Assembly: GCA_028455995.1 (NCBI GenBank)
Contig: JABELC010000009.1
Location: forward strand, 1,749,501 to 1,813,500
Direction: 5' to 3'
DNA from: Scleromitrula shiraiana
Taxonomy: Eukaryota; Ascomycota; Leotiomycetes; Helotiales; Sclerotiniaceae
Length of the DNA: 64,000 bases
The notes under the pieces are model-generated. The model made no database searches and was not told where the DNA came from. It saw nothing but the letters and a program-made list of their open reading frames with translations. Of the stretch, positions 47,343 to 60,960 are shown piece after piece; within the stretch, counting starts at the first letter, position 1; each line of letters starts with the position of its first letter. The translations under genes and the position numbers were made by a program.

Positions 47343-50300
47343 CTATTTGGGAAATTAGTTAGCATCGTATGATAGAAAAGTTTCCGAAAAGATTTTGATC
47401 TGAATAAGAGATATGCCATGAGAAAAGTTTTCGAATAGGAAGATAATCTCGATTGGATAAATACAGGATTTAAATAAAAGATGTGCCGGTAGAAATGTGA
47501 TTTGTTTTTGATTGGGGGTGAGTTTTGAAGGGGGGTTGCTTTCAACATTTTAAAGAGGATGAGGATTGGGTGTTGAATATGGTAGGTAGTGTTAAATAAC
47601 ATATTAGGATTAGGCATTTTTTTCTTTCTCTTGTGTTTTTTTCCCTCTTGCCGTCCGTTATTGAAATCTCAACGTTCAATCGGTAGGATAATAAGGATAA
47701 TGTTTGAATGCGACTGTCACACACGGCAGCTTATTTTTGTTTCATAAGCTCCCGTTTGACCAATTTATGTAGGGCCATACACTTGAATGTCCCTACCTAT
47801 ATGTAGTGATATGTAAAACCAATAAGAGATAGAAGAATAGAGAATTGATACACAAATCATTGCATCGCACGATATTGTAAAATTTAGAACTACCTCTGAG
47901 GTAGAACTCAGATCACAGAAACAACCACCACAACTATACACCAACAACAAACAAAAAAGATGAATAAAATATTCCCTAACTTCGACTGTTTACAATTCTT
48001 TGATTTGCAGTTATAAGTGCTCGCAAAAAATATTTGAATTCAAAAAGTCGAGGGAACACATCTCTCTATATAGATGAACATCGAGGAGAATATAGAAGTG
48101 CAGGTACAACAAATTCCAAGAAAGGCAAAGCATAAAAAAAAGTTAAAAGCGGGCGAGAAAGGCATGAACGTATGTATGAATATGAGAATGAAAATTTCCC
48201 AGAAGCAAAAATTACAAAGATAGAGGAATGCAAAGCGTTACTTACTATCGTTCATTTGCAGTCTCACGACTATAACTCCTACTTCTCACTCTCAACAATG
48301 AGATTTTTGCTCTTGTTTTTTTCACGAGATAAACCTCCAGCGATAGGTACTGTGCCGTACTATATGATACGATCGAGTTCGGATAAGAAAATAAATCGAG
48401 TCGAATTAGAAGAGAAACAAACAAACACAAGTGTCGTAAGGTCGAGGGATGAATATCTCTGACTGGGTATGTAGATAGATTGGGTATAAAAAAGTAACAA
48501 ACAATTGGTGGAACCGAAGGAACAATACCTTCGAATTTTCGAATTGAAGAATAAGTACAATATCAATTATAATTGGTAGAGTATGATATATATTCTCTCC
48601 TTCCTTTCGTTATTTCTTCTCCAGCACTGCGAATTATAAAAATTACACAGTTGGTTGTTTTATGAAAATTTATTATAAGATCAACAACGGGTAGGACCGT
48701 CGTCCCCGGAGTATGGGGGTAAGAATATGAAAAGAAGATCGGTCTTTCTTGGTGGGAGGTGGATGTTATACTAATAGCTGGAGTAATGTGATGTGATGGG
48801 TCCCGGGGATGTAAGTGAGCAGAATAGAAGGGTCAGATTAGGTCAGGGCTACGCCTAGGGACGAAAATGAAACCTCAGGCGAAATCAAAATTTGGTGATT
48901 GGTCTGGTTGATGGAGTTGATGAAGGGAGATATTTGATGGAGAGTTGAATTAGTTTTGAGTAATAATTCCAAGGTCAATTCTTTCTCGCGCCCTATTCTC
49001 TATTTCTTTTTTCCAGTTGGGGGCTATTTTTTCTTTTTTTCTTTGATATCGTCCGTCTTTCCTGTTCCTACGTCTCTTCTTCCCTTGTCTTTTCTTGACT
49101 TTCTTTGCTTTGCCTCGCCTTGCCTTACTTGTACTTGAGGGCTGCGTAGTTCTGTTACTGTATTTGCATCTGTATATGTATGTGCTTTTGCGAATGAGGC
49201 AGCACAATACGGTACGGTACAGTACAGTGCAATACAAGTGAATTTTATTGTCGCCTGATTGTTACTGATATATTATAATGAATTTGCTGCACCTATTTCT
49301 TTGCTTGCAGGGCTTCGAAATTGGAATATATCGAGAGAGAGGCCTTCGATTGGATGCAATTGGATTCTCGATTATAATGAATAAGTGGCTGTTATTGCTT
49401 GCACCACTAATAATCTGTCTTGCTAGCTTCCGAGTAGTCCTATGCCTGGCAATAAAATCTTGGAACTGGCGAAAAGAACGGAGTAGAACACCCTTAGAGA
49501 TCATCCAAGAAATAAATGCCCACCAAATAATTCAACTGCACACTGTATTGACTCCCTGAGGCAAGAGATAATTCAGCGAATAGTGCGCTGAAAGAAGGCT
49601 ATTACCGATTTGTGGCTGTGGCTGTGATATTACAGTATATTTCGGGGTGTATTATGGAACGAGTAGAGTACCGTAGCTCAAAATGAGAACCCTGATATGG
49701 GTTAATAGGTTCGGAATCTCAAAATGATATCCGAAAAAGGTATGGTATCGAGGATTATGTACTGCGACGGCTGCAATGGACAGCTAATATGCACGAAATC
49801 ACCAGGTATATCCTCGCAGTACCGCTCCCGTATTTCTCAACGTCCCGGATGGATTATTATTGAGTTTTTTTACCCGTCCCCGGCTCCTTTAAAAGAAAAT
49901 CCTTACGAGCAAGGAAAGGCAGGTAAGCATGCAACGTGGGTGGGGATTTTGGAAAGCCGTGGATGATGGATGCGTGCCTAGGTGTGATTGTAAAAGGCAA
50001 GGCTTTGTTTCGTTGAGATGGATGATGTGGATGGGACTAGTTTGTAACTGTATGTAAGAACTCAAATAAATCCGCAGCCTCGATTCTTGAGAAAATCCTT
50101 GCTTGAATGATTGATGATTTCTACGATTTTATTTTCCCATTCAAATCCCGATGGTTCAACCGTTTTATGATATGTAGGCAACCAGTACCGAGAAGGTTGC
50201 TAATTTCGAATGTTTGCTTCCTTTCTGCTTGCTTTGATTCCCAATTCACTTTGCTTTGGAAGAAATGGAATAAATGACCCTTTTGGAAATTTTGCCTTGA

Positions 50301-51050
50301 TCGCAGATCCACTCTGGTATGTTCTTTGGTTGCTACTGTCGCAATCTAAATAATTTCGGGGGGTCGTGGGGTCGTGGGCGTTGAAGCGTGGATGCTGGAA
50401 CTTGTTCCGGCTGGGTTGTTTGAAGTATGGATAGTGGATGGGTATGGGTGTATAGCCTGGAACTTTTCAAGGTAGATTTTAATAGATTGCTCCGTATTCA
50501 AGGCTTTCCTTAATGGCTGCCGATCCTATGTTTGGGGGCCGAAATCTTGCAACCGAATTCGAAAGTAAAAGCGGTCACTTATAAGGCCGACCGTGCGTGC
50601 AGTAGAGTACCCGTGTTTAAGCCCACGTCCAGAAAAAGAGGTATGAGTACTTCTTTGGGGGTCTTGTGCAGTTGAGAAAGGGTGCTCATGTACGTAGGTA
50701 AGATGAGATGAGATGCGTATATGGTGTGTTAGGTATCAAGAAGTACCTTCAGAAGTATGATGAAAGTATGCAGATCTGGCAAAGCTTCCTTTCTACTTTT
50801 ATCTGGATATTTCCCTTCTTTTGTTTCTTGACCCTACTCGGGAATTAATCCGACCAAGGGCAATTGGAACAATAGGTTTGCGGAGAATTGCAGAAATTCC
50901 TGAGAATGAACGAGGCACGAAAACTGGTGGAAACATGCAGTTAGCCTACGAAGGATTTTCAGAGATGGATTTCCGATCGAATGAACAAGGTATAATCAAC
51001 CTACCAATGCAGGCAGGACGATTTCGGGATGGTGGGAGTGATTGTAAGGT
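47343..51050. other. Gene-poor region, first part
   Basis: No recognised gene. It probably includes the missing 5' exon(s), leader and promoter of the NDT80 gene near 47.4-48.1 kb. There are pyrimidine-rich runs at 49010-49110 and a ggtacggtac/agtacag microsatellite at about 49210-49230. The open frames of 60-96 codons are scattered on both strands without domains. Confidence 0.5.
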
Positions 51051-54000
51051 GTAAATGAATGGGTATTATGCTCCTTTACAAAAAGGGTATAACGTGGCTG
51101 GGGTCTTAAATGCACGGCTGATCCAATGCACCGGTTAATGGGCAATGACAATGAGAAATGTACTGACGACGGAGAGGGTTTATATGTATATCAAGGCTGA
51201 CAGTATTTGATAGATATTGATGCTGCAAGAACTATGTATTGACGATGGTGATGAGCCCCTTGATCTTGCTTCCGGAGCAAGTTTTGATGTCGATTATTGA
51301 TGATGATATACCGGCAGGATTTTGAGATCCTTGAAATGATTTGGTGTTTTTTGGTAAAGTAATTTTATATTGATGCAGGATGATGTTGACTGAAACAATT
51401 TGTTCAAGGTTATAATCCAGATGGTATGATGTTGTGCAGAGATATCAGGGAGGAAGTATCAAGAAATATATGATATTTCAATATTGCTACTAACGCCGTC
51501 GAGTATGGTTCAGACGGTCTTAGAGATATTGCTAATCATCAACACGTGGAGTATTCAATACATAGTTTCGCCGTAGTACATATCAGCACCTTCTACTTTG
51601 AGGCCGACGTGATCTTCGCGATAGTGAGAATCCCAATCTCCTGGAATTGGATTTAACGTTACCGAAGCCGGAGGTACCGAATGGGACTCGTACAAAGTGC
51701 GAAGTGAGTCAAAAAAAAAGTATCCGAGTGAACAAAACGTTGCGCAAACTCAAGGATGAGATGATATGATAGTGGTTTTTGAGATTGACTTAGACTTTGA
51801 TGGAAAGGGACTCGAGTATCTAGCTCCCCTTTAAGCTTTGAATGACAAGATGGAGACGCCACGCGATATTCAGATCTAACTCAAGGATCTAGGAGGCCAT
51901 CTTCTATAGTTCAAAGGAAGATGGTATAACTCAGATAGAATCCAATCAACATGAAAGGATCTAAAGAGCACGCAATAAGCCGTGTCGGAGTTCCTTTGCA
52001 TTTACAGACCGACTAGACCCTGGAAGGGTATCTACGATGCAGGAACACAATATCTATTTCCTGGAAGTCTATTTAGATTTCGTGGAGCCTATCCATGAAT
52101 GATCGGCCAAATTTGATCTATCACAAAACATCAGGTACAGTTCCGGTAGACACGCCCGAGAAACTCAAAGAGAGCCTCACAGATAATTTCTTCGAAGATC
52201 ATCAGCGGCGTGCAGAGACATTAATTCAAGAAAGCCAAGATCTTGAGGGAACTTACCTATGGTTGGTCCAAATCCAAAGGCTTTTCTTCAAGTGGCGATA
52301 TGTCTTAAGTCTGATGTGCATGTTGATGATGGCCAATGAGAAATGCAGATGCAGTTTGCCAAAGATTATTACGAGCGAAAGTACCTCAACAGACGCCAAT
52401 GCATCATCAAAACAGCAAACAGACGCAAGCTGGAGACCAATCAGAAGTCATGGTATTAGTTTGCAATGATTCCAGGAAAAGAATAGAAAACTTTTGTCAA
52501 CCTGTAGTGACACTGCAATAATTCCTGGATAGGCATAGTAAATTTGATTGACAAGCAAGCTTTAGATTTTACTTTCTTTAGGGCTTGTTAACTCCATTCC
52601 TAATGGATAGGATGAGCAGTTCCGTGATAAGAAAGGTTTAGTTTTGGTTGAATAAGTGTTCTTTTCAATTGAGGGGATGCCCTAAAACTCAAACTAAAAC
52701 GGATACATTTCCTGGCCTAAAAACTCGACGGCGCAATCAACTACCGACACTTGACATTGAACTTATTCCTAAACCCCCAAACTTTTCAATTCAATCCTCT
52801 CAATCTCACCTAAAATTCAAAAAGGCCCTTCTATCATATTATTATGGTGACATAGTACCATTGAATATCTTTTCTTTCTGCCTCGGATACTTTTGTCTCA
52901 GCCCCTTTTAAAAAAAATTAACCTTGGAGATTTTGAAAAAAGTATTTCAGGTACCCACACTTGAACTAGATTCGTTCAATCATCACTCAATATTGTTATC
53001 GTGATATCTCTAGCTACTTCTAGATACAAATAGATACGAATAGATACAGATATAATACTAATACATTTAAGATTGAGTAGTCATCCTTCACGGCAGTGGC
53101 TTTTTCTTAGTCCGTTTTGAAGTATTCAGCAGGTTTCTCACTCTGTTATCGTTTATCACTTCTACATCTCTAGTAAGTATTAAGTGACCGGGTCAAATGG
53201 TACTTTATTACGCCTTCCGTTCTTTCGAATCTATATCAGCTGCTTCACTAACACGATGTCTGACATTTTGACACCTCCACTAAGAACCTGGAGATCTAGG
53301 GCTAATTAATACAATGCGCCTATCTAAATCCTCCAATTGTTATTCGAAAATAAAGATGTCTATCTAACCCAATCTATCTACGTAGTGGGCTCTGCTGAGG
53401 AAGTGCCGCGCTACTCCTTGGTGGCTTTATAAGTTGACAATGTATTGTAATAAATATGACATGATATGATGAACGACCTAACAAATCTTGTTTCTCCTTG
53501 CCGTGTGCCAAAAAAAGCTATAAATTTACGCTAAGGCTTGAATAAGGGGAATGTATTGATCCTGTGAGTACTGTTCAGCAATGCTACAGGAAGTATCGAT
53601 CCGAAATTGTCTCACAACCCATCAACGGAAAATACCCATGGCGTTTCATCATCTTCGATCCAAGCCCATACTTGCTTCCAAACGAAAAGAATCACCTGGA
53701 ATCAACATCACGGAAGTCTATCCTTCAGTAAGAAATCAAATAATTCAATAGTCTGTCTGCCTGTCTAATTAATCTTCACCGGAGACCGTTCTCATACCGA
53801 AAAAGTATGGATACGCTAAAAAGCCCTCAGACAACCATGCTAATGCATCAACCAATCTTCCCCGCGCCTTTCTCTTTCTCTTGACTGGATGACTGGTTTC
53901 GCTTCAAAAAACTTGCACTTAGGACTTTCAAAGCCTAGCCAACCAACCTAGGGAAACACTTCACATAGCTTTCCCCGCCATTAATCCCTTCACGAATAAC

Positions 54001-55871
54001 ATGCTCGTATTAACCTACACACCCACATTCTACAATAACCGCCTTCCCACATGCAAGCCAAGAAATATAACAAATAATTGCCAGACCCAGCCCAGACCAT
54101 CAAGCTTGCTTTGCCTTGCCGCGTCCGCCTCCTTTCTCTTTCGATCACGCTCTTATTGGATACATAAACTGCATGAGAGGCTTTTTCTCTTCTCCTTCGA
54201 TTTTCTGCAAGAACCCGGATACATGCTCCTTTTCTACTGCAGTTTGGAGCCCACGTGAAATTATTTGCACTATTTGTCTTTCTTTCTTCCTCTCTGGTAT
54301 ATACCGTTGTGTTGTTACACAATTTAAGTTATTTGTGGGGGGTCTTGCCATTCTTCTTATGTGTGTATGTAGATATCCATCCATGGAACATTTAGAATCA
54401 AGCTTCATTTTCCCTTGATGTCCAATCCTTAATTCTACTCAGCCTTCCATTTGAAAACAAAAACAAAATTGGAAAGGACCATCGAGTCCGAGGCCGATAG
54501 AGAAGAGAAAAATATGTTAGATCACTGAACCGATTTATCGATCCTCATACCATACAATTCAATGAGAAGCTGGGCAAGGTTATAGGCAGACCACTATTCA
54601 AGATATATTGAAATAAATCACCGTACATGGTTTAGTTCCATATTGTCTGATTTGTTTCAACGTTGCAGTATACCTACTTAGGTACTATCATCCATCTATC
54701 AATTTCTCGGCTCGGGCCGGGGTGTATATACGTACCTATGTACATATGTATATGTTTCTCCTCAACGGTCTGCCGGTGAAGAAATTGCGCATACGAATAT
54801 ACTGAGCGTCTGCAACTAAGATAAGATGTGTGGAAATTGATACCACCGTAAGAGAATGAGATCTATTCGGCTAGCATGAGATTTGATTCGTTTGATCTGA
54901 TATGATACTTGTTGAGGAAATGGAAAGAAAGACAGTAAAACAAATAACCGAGTCTTTTCGTTCTCAAACCAAGTGCTTCTCTCTTTTCTACATACTTCTC
55001 ATCAAACAATCCTCTTCTTTCCCAACTTTCACCCACTTACATGACTACTCATTGACCCAATCCCTTTCTCTCATTCTTTCTCACTGTTCCACAGCAGCGG
55101 CACTGTCGTGGTATAAAAGTAGTGCCGTGCCGTGTAAAGGTGGTACAAATATGCGATCTCTGTACCATGTGATAAATCGCTCCCTCTCTTTTCTTCATAC
55201 TTTCGTTCATTCTTGTCTTTGAATTCAAAAAGAGGGGAAGGGCGTCACACCCCCGGTGGTACAACGAGTGATAAATTTTCCTTACCAATCGTTGGGACTG
55301 GGTATATGCAATGAATTCCGTTTTATTTTGTTAAACTTTTGTTTTATTATTTTTTCCCAACAATTTGTTTGGCTTGGTTTGATATGGGGTCTGAGATGGA
55401 GAGACCAAATGCTGTACATAACATGTGGTTATCATTGTTGGTTAAAAGGGGCTAGTCACGAATAATGTAATCTTTGATCTCGAGGATAACTATCAGGTTG
55501 TTGTTTCCTTTTTTTTTATAATCCTCTCCTGCCTTTCATCTCCGAATTTGATTACATCAAATCAATAAAACATGAACGAATAAAATAAGAACCGAATGAG
55601 ATACTTCCAAAATAGTAATATGCATCAATATCGGGAAAAGTTTGCTTTAGCGAGGGATATATGGGTGTGCATCCGAATGGAACGGAATGGCTGCAAGGTA
55701 GATGTATTGGTAGGTAAGATAAGTAAGCACTCTGACAAATGCTTAAGACGGCACGATTCGCAGAGTAAGTATTAATGATCAATAGATACATGCATGTACA
55801 CTACCACCCTATACCTTCTTTTTCGCAGGTAAGCACCTAAAGAACAATACAGGCGCGTACCCGCGCCGATA
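51051..55871. other. Gene-poor region, middle part
   Basis: No recognised gene. It contains a tandem tagatac/agatacg repeat at about 53020-53060 and several short open frames (for example 52095-52469, 54902-55222) with no family features. Base composition is ordinary, not RIP-like. Long pyrimidine-rich stretches around 54.1-54.3 and 55.0-55.2 kb look like leader or intergenic sequence. Confidence 0.5.
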
Positions 55872-55937
55872 CGAACCAGGAGGAGGATATGTACCTAGAT
55901 ACTTGCGACTTGTGAGGTACATACAAATCCTGGTTCG
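55872..55937. other. Perfect nested hairpin (66 bases)
   Basis: The outer stem CGAACCAGGA (55872-55881) pairs exactly with 55928-55937. The inner stem TATGTACCT (55888-55896) pairs exactly with 55915-55923. The loop is 18 bases. The right strand contains tggttcgatc, reminiscent of a tRNA T-arm, but no acceptor, D or anticodon arm can be drawn. It could be a structured RNA, a palindromic repeat or a DNA regulatory palindrome. Confidence 0.65.
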
Positions 55938-58900
55938 ATCTTATGTCCTTGGTAGGGACTTGTACTATAATAACATGATAAGATCATGCAAAGGGAAGTG
56001 ATATCGGTTAATTCATTTTCAATTAGGAATATAATAATGAAAACATGTGAAGAAAACTTGAAGAAAAGAAATCAAAATAATATCATATCATCGCAAGATG
56101 TCAAGATGTCAAAATGTCAAGATCTACACACCGTTCTTTCTTGTTCTTCAATATCTAATATATTGATGGAAACTTGAAAGGAAGAAGGTACGTTGGTACA
56201 AGCTTCATCGCCTAACCCTACAATTGTAAGTATTATCCTCGATCCCTGAATCCTCCACTATATCCCACATTCATGGATACTGGTAAAGTATATACGCTCT
56301 AGCCCCTGTTTAAACTCTTATATATTGGAAGTCAAATTATAAAATGATTTAATCCAAATATATAGTAGGTAACTTCTGTCATTTTTTCCAACCGCTTCAA
56401 TATTCTTCTCCGATCCGATAATATCTCCACATCTTCCTTTCCTTCCCTTTTGCTTCCGTATCATTCGGCTTCTTACGAAGTCTTACCACTTTCCCAGAGA
56501 AGATGAACGAATGAAACAACGAAGATATGGCATCAAAGTTCAGCTAGAGACAGATCTATAATAAAACGCCTCTTGGATGATCATCTCTTAATTCTTTTCT
56601 ATATATCGGGGGTTAGTTAGAGTAAATGACTTGCATATACCATGCTAGATCTAGATAGGTATTAAGATCTTCGTCTACGATTACCGTATATATCTATATC
56701 ACCGGTCTCAGATTCTTGTCCTGTCAAATTAGCTCATCACGGAAGAATCAACCAATGTTATTCTTTTTTAATGAACGAACAAACGACGAATGGGGGTTTT
56801 CAACTTCCTTGCATGTATCTAGGTATCTCTGTAGTAGATCTAAAAATATGGTTGTTATATGTACTACGTATCAATTTTATTCTCATCTTCATCTTCATCC
56901 TCGTCATCACCATCGACAGCAAGCATTTACTCGATACTCTATTAACGCGTATCCTGCAAATAAACCATGAATAATGCAGTAAATATTCCTCTCAAGAACT
57001 TCCCATCTCTTTCACCTCTCTCGCACATCGATGACGAATTCTTTTCGGTAGGAAGAGAAAAACTAACAAGCAACATGGCAACTTACAGATCAGTATCTCC
57101 CCTCCTTCCGCCCATCTATCATCGCCATCATCTTAGAGGTTAGTCCACCAAATACCTCATCCTATACAATTCCATCCTCACCCCACGGCCCGAACTCATC
57201 CACTCATCTCTGTACACCCCCCGATTCCAGCCATTGTGTACATACTGGTCACAACCAGCCCACCGATCCCATCCCATCCCACATAATATCATGCGTGCGT
57301 GCGGCTATTACCTTATGTGATGTGAGGTGATGTTACAATGCCTACATATCTACGCTACGCTAAGACACGATATCCGTGTTGTATCCCATTCATTTCTGCT
57401 GCGTAACGATCGGCTGCAAAATGAAGAAGTGAGTGGATAGAGGGATAGGACCGCGGAGTTCCCTCCGCATGGGATGGAGTTTTGGAGTTCCATGAGGGGA
57501 AATGTGGGAATTCCCATTTTTTGGTTGGATAGGAGATTGGAGATGAATAACGAGAGAGTTTCTTTTTAGTTTGTTTGTTTGGGTGACTTGGCTGAATCTA
57601 GGATTGGGGAAACTGGGTTTCTTGATTGTTTCTTGAGGAGGGTCTGATGTGCCGAGAGGGATGGTCGTGTTGATTATTAGTCGGAGTGTAGATGGTCTTG
57701 TCGGATTGGATGGAGTTGGATGGGAAACGGATGATAGATAGGTAAGTAATAAACAATTGTAATGGTAATAGTAATAGGAAGGAGGAGGAGCTGGATCACT
57801 GGGGGTAAGTGTTTAGGCTAGGTATCATTAGTGGCGTGAGCGTGGGGTGAACTTGATTCACAATGCTTTTCTCGATTTTCATCTTCTCGACTTAGGGTTG
57901 GGCTGAACAAAAGAGGGGAAATGGAAGAGGAGGATGAAATTAATGGAGAATTGAATACGAAGGGAGGGGAAAGGAAGGGTTCAATGCAGGTTTGGATTCA
58001 AACAAAAGGAAGAATGGGTAAGGTGATGTTAGGTAAGTTGGGATGTGGGTCTTTCTTTGGTTTTCGTGAGATGTTGAAGATCCCAGGTTGGGCTGTTTGC
58101 TTTGTTATCTATCCAACCATCTATCTACCTATCTACAGGATTCATTTTCCTAGCGTTCATTACTATTTATTCATGCAGGGCTGGTATACGTATTGCATGT
58201 GTGTAATGTACTATATCAAGTGTGAAATATCAGAAAATTTCACATCCTTGCCTTCCATACCCTGCCTTGTCAATCTAGTTGAGGAAAAGGAAGGGTTTTC
58301 AGATCATGTCCCAGTGCATCACATCATATCATATCTTTCCACAGATCATCTTCGACTTAACAGTTTTCTTCACCTACATCCATCACAACAAGCAATCAAG
58401 CACGTAAACCAGATAGGCAATGGAGCGCGGGGGCAAGGAACAAACAGCAAACTTGAATGCGCCTATTTCGAAGTAAAGTGAAGTGTTCAATCACTAATTT
58501 CATTTCAAATTCTATTTCCAATCTGTATCTCTTCCTATCTTGCCTAATCATATCACATGCCCCTCTTCAATAAACTTGACCCCACTAGTTCTCATCATCC
58601 TCCCTCCCTCTCCTCTCCTTTGCGCCCAATATGCTCTTCCCTCTCCGTTTAGTTTCGGAAAATGTCTTGAATATATCGACCCATCTCTGCATTCAGCTTG
58701 ACCTGCAGCATATTCATTTCAATTCAATTCATCCCGCTTTACTTCTCTGCGTCAAGAAAATTGGAAACATCGTTCTTCATGCTTGTTTCCTTTTCTTCCC
58801 TTGACCTCCTTGTTCTATTCTATATTTTCGAGGCCCCCACTAATATGCATTGCACGGGGAAATTACATGATATGATATTTATATGATATGCAGTATGTAT

Positions 58901-60960
58901 GTAAGTCTGCGTGTCAGAACTATATTCGAACAAGATATTCGATTCTATGCGTCTAGGCTGGGCGTTTCTATTCTCTTCTATCCATTTCATGTTCTCTTCT
59001 TCCAAGGAAAAGCTGGAAGAAGGCAGGGGAAAACAAATGGAGAGATGAATTCGGAAAACAATGATGCCTAAGCCGGAAAAGCAAAATCCTACAAACATCC
59101 CTACTCTAGTATCAACCAATCCCAAACTAATCGTTCAATGAATTATCTTGGCTTACATTGTCTCATATGTCTCATACCTTCATCCATCGGGTGTAACACA
59201 AGGCTCTATCGAAGGGACAACCCGAAGAACCATTCATTTATTCCCTATAGATACCCCTGGACTACAGGTAGGTACCTGCAATCCGGCGGGGGTTTCGTAA
59301 AATATGTGCCACCTACCTAGAACAGGAAATTGGGCTTACGGTTTATGTCTTGCATCTTAATCAATCATTTTATCTCATCTCATTTCACTCATTCTCGTTC
59401 TCACTCATTTCTTCAATATGCAAGCCTCGGAGGCCCCCAAATCTTGAAGATATCTGGCTAGATGTGGATGTAGACCGCAATCAGAGGCTCGGAGACTTTG
59501 AGGGTCAAGTGATGTGATGTGTTAAAGTGATGCGTGACTTATTTTTTTTCTTCCTCCTTGTTTTTCATGTGAAATTTAGACCCATTCAGGCCATATCCAA
59601 TAGAGTTAACGCAGCCCACCCCCAAACAACCCATCAAACTATTGAATCAGAAAATATCGTGCGGCAGCATGCGCAATCAACTTGATTTAGGGATCGCCCG
59701 TCCATGACTTAGCCAACCCTACAGCACTAAATTCAGCAATCTAAGCCCAGTAAACTAAAAATACCCACAAAAAAGTCACCGAAAAGTATGCGATTGCGAA
59801 AGTTAAGTTAATATTATCGAATACTGAACTGACAGCTGACTATTAGGTAAGTCATGCTGACTAGTGATGAAAACTACTGGTGGAAGGCGGGGAAGCACGA
59901 TTTAGTGTAAAGTTAAGGGCAGAAAAGAAGACTAAGTTACACACTAGTGTGTGACTTACCCGATTTTAGTGTTGATGGAAGGCTTGATTTGAGTTTGATA
60001 CTTCTATATGGTACAGCGAGATATGATAAATTGAATAGGGGTCGGGTAAACGTAGTAGGATGAAGCAAATATAGCAACAATAGAACTCAAAATCAGAGTT
60101 TGAGTTTGAATTTATCTCTCCGTTAGGAAACTTAAATCGGGATATTAAAGTTAGTGCACCGAGATGGTCCCTTTAAAGGATGATATCGGCACAATGGGAG
60201 CCAACGGATGTATAGATCCTACTACTGTGCCGAAATATTAGAGCCGGCGGCACCTTCATCTCTGAGTTTGGTGCCGAGTTGTCAGGTCACTGATATTCTC
60301 ATTGTTAATATAATATTCGTTTGATAGATGCTAGTGGTAGTGGGTTGCTCTCTCTGATCGTGAAAGTGATCGTCAGTTGACAGGTGTCAGTACTAGCTAG
60401 TGGACTTCGCCACTCTTAGTCTCTGATCAACGTAGAATTTTAGATGTCGTATACTATTAAGGAACTTTCACTCTTCCTAATGGTAAATCACTTTTTAATC
60501 GAAGGTCATTGCCATCATATCTTGATCCCTGGTACTCTGCATCTATTGGTTTTGCTACAATGCCTTGCGAATTGCGTAAGTATAGAGCCGTTAGTATAGC
60601 GATGCCTCTGGGTATAGCATCATGATAGTGTATGATAGCGCAACCTCTGCTCGTAATTCTTTTGTCGCTTCGGTGTACAAATCATTATTTTCACTTGGAG
60701 CTGAAACAAATGAGGGGTTGGAGAGTTAGATCGTATTCTTAGTATCTATCAAACACTTTATTGTCTCTTGTGGAGAACATACATGCAGAAAGATGATTAA
60801 CAGTCTTTCTGTATCTCTATATCAACGTGTATAGCTTCTTCATAAAACTGAAATACTGATAATGCTTTGTCAAACGTATGTTAAGATGATGCCGTACTAG
60901 AAAGGGATCTAACTAGGGTTTTTTGCACCAAGGATGCATGTCATAATCCCCAATAGAAGT
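55938..60960. other. Gene-poor region, last part
   Basis: No recognised gene. An open frame at 57921-58481 (186 codons) has no domain and a composition that mixes translated repeat-like tracts, so it is not called. An imperfect 24-base palindrome around ACACACTAGTGTGT lies at 59934-59957. The last kilobase is the 3' flank of the F-box gene. Confidence 0.5.

Noticed and set aside
55872..55937. tRNA gene suggested by tggttcgatc
   Set aside because: No acceptor, D or anticodon arm can be drawn; only the nested hairpin remains.
57921..58481. 186-codon plus-strand open frame
   Set aside because: No domain, no splice partner, and a composition without codon pattern; similar lengths arise by chance in 13 kb of non-coding DNA.
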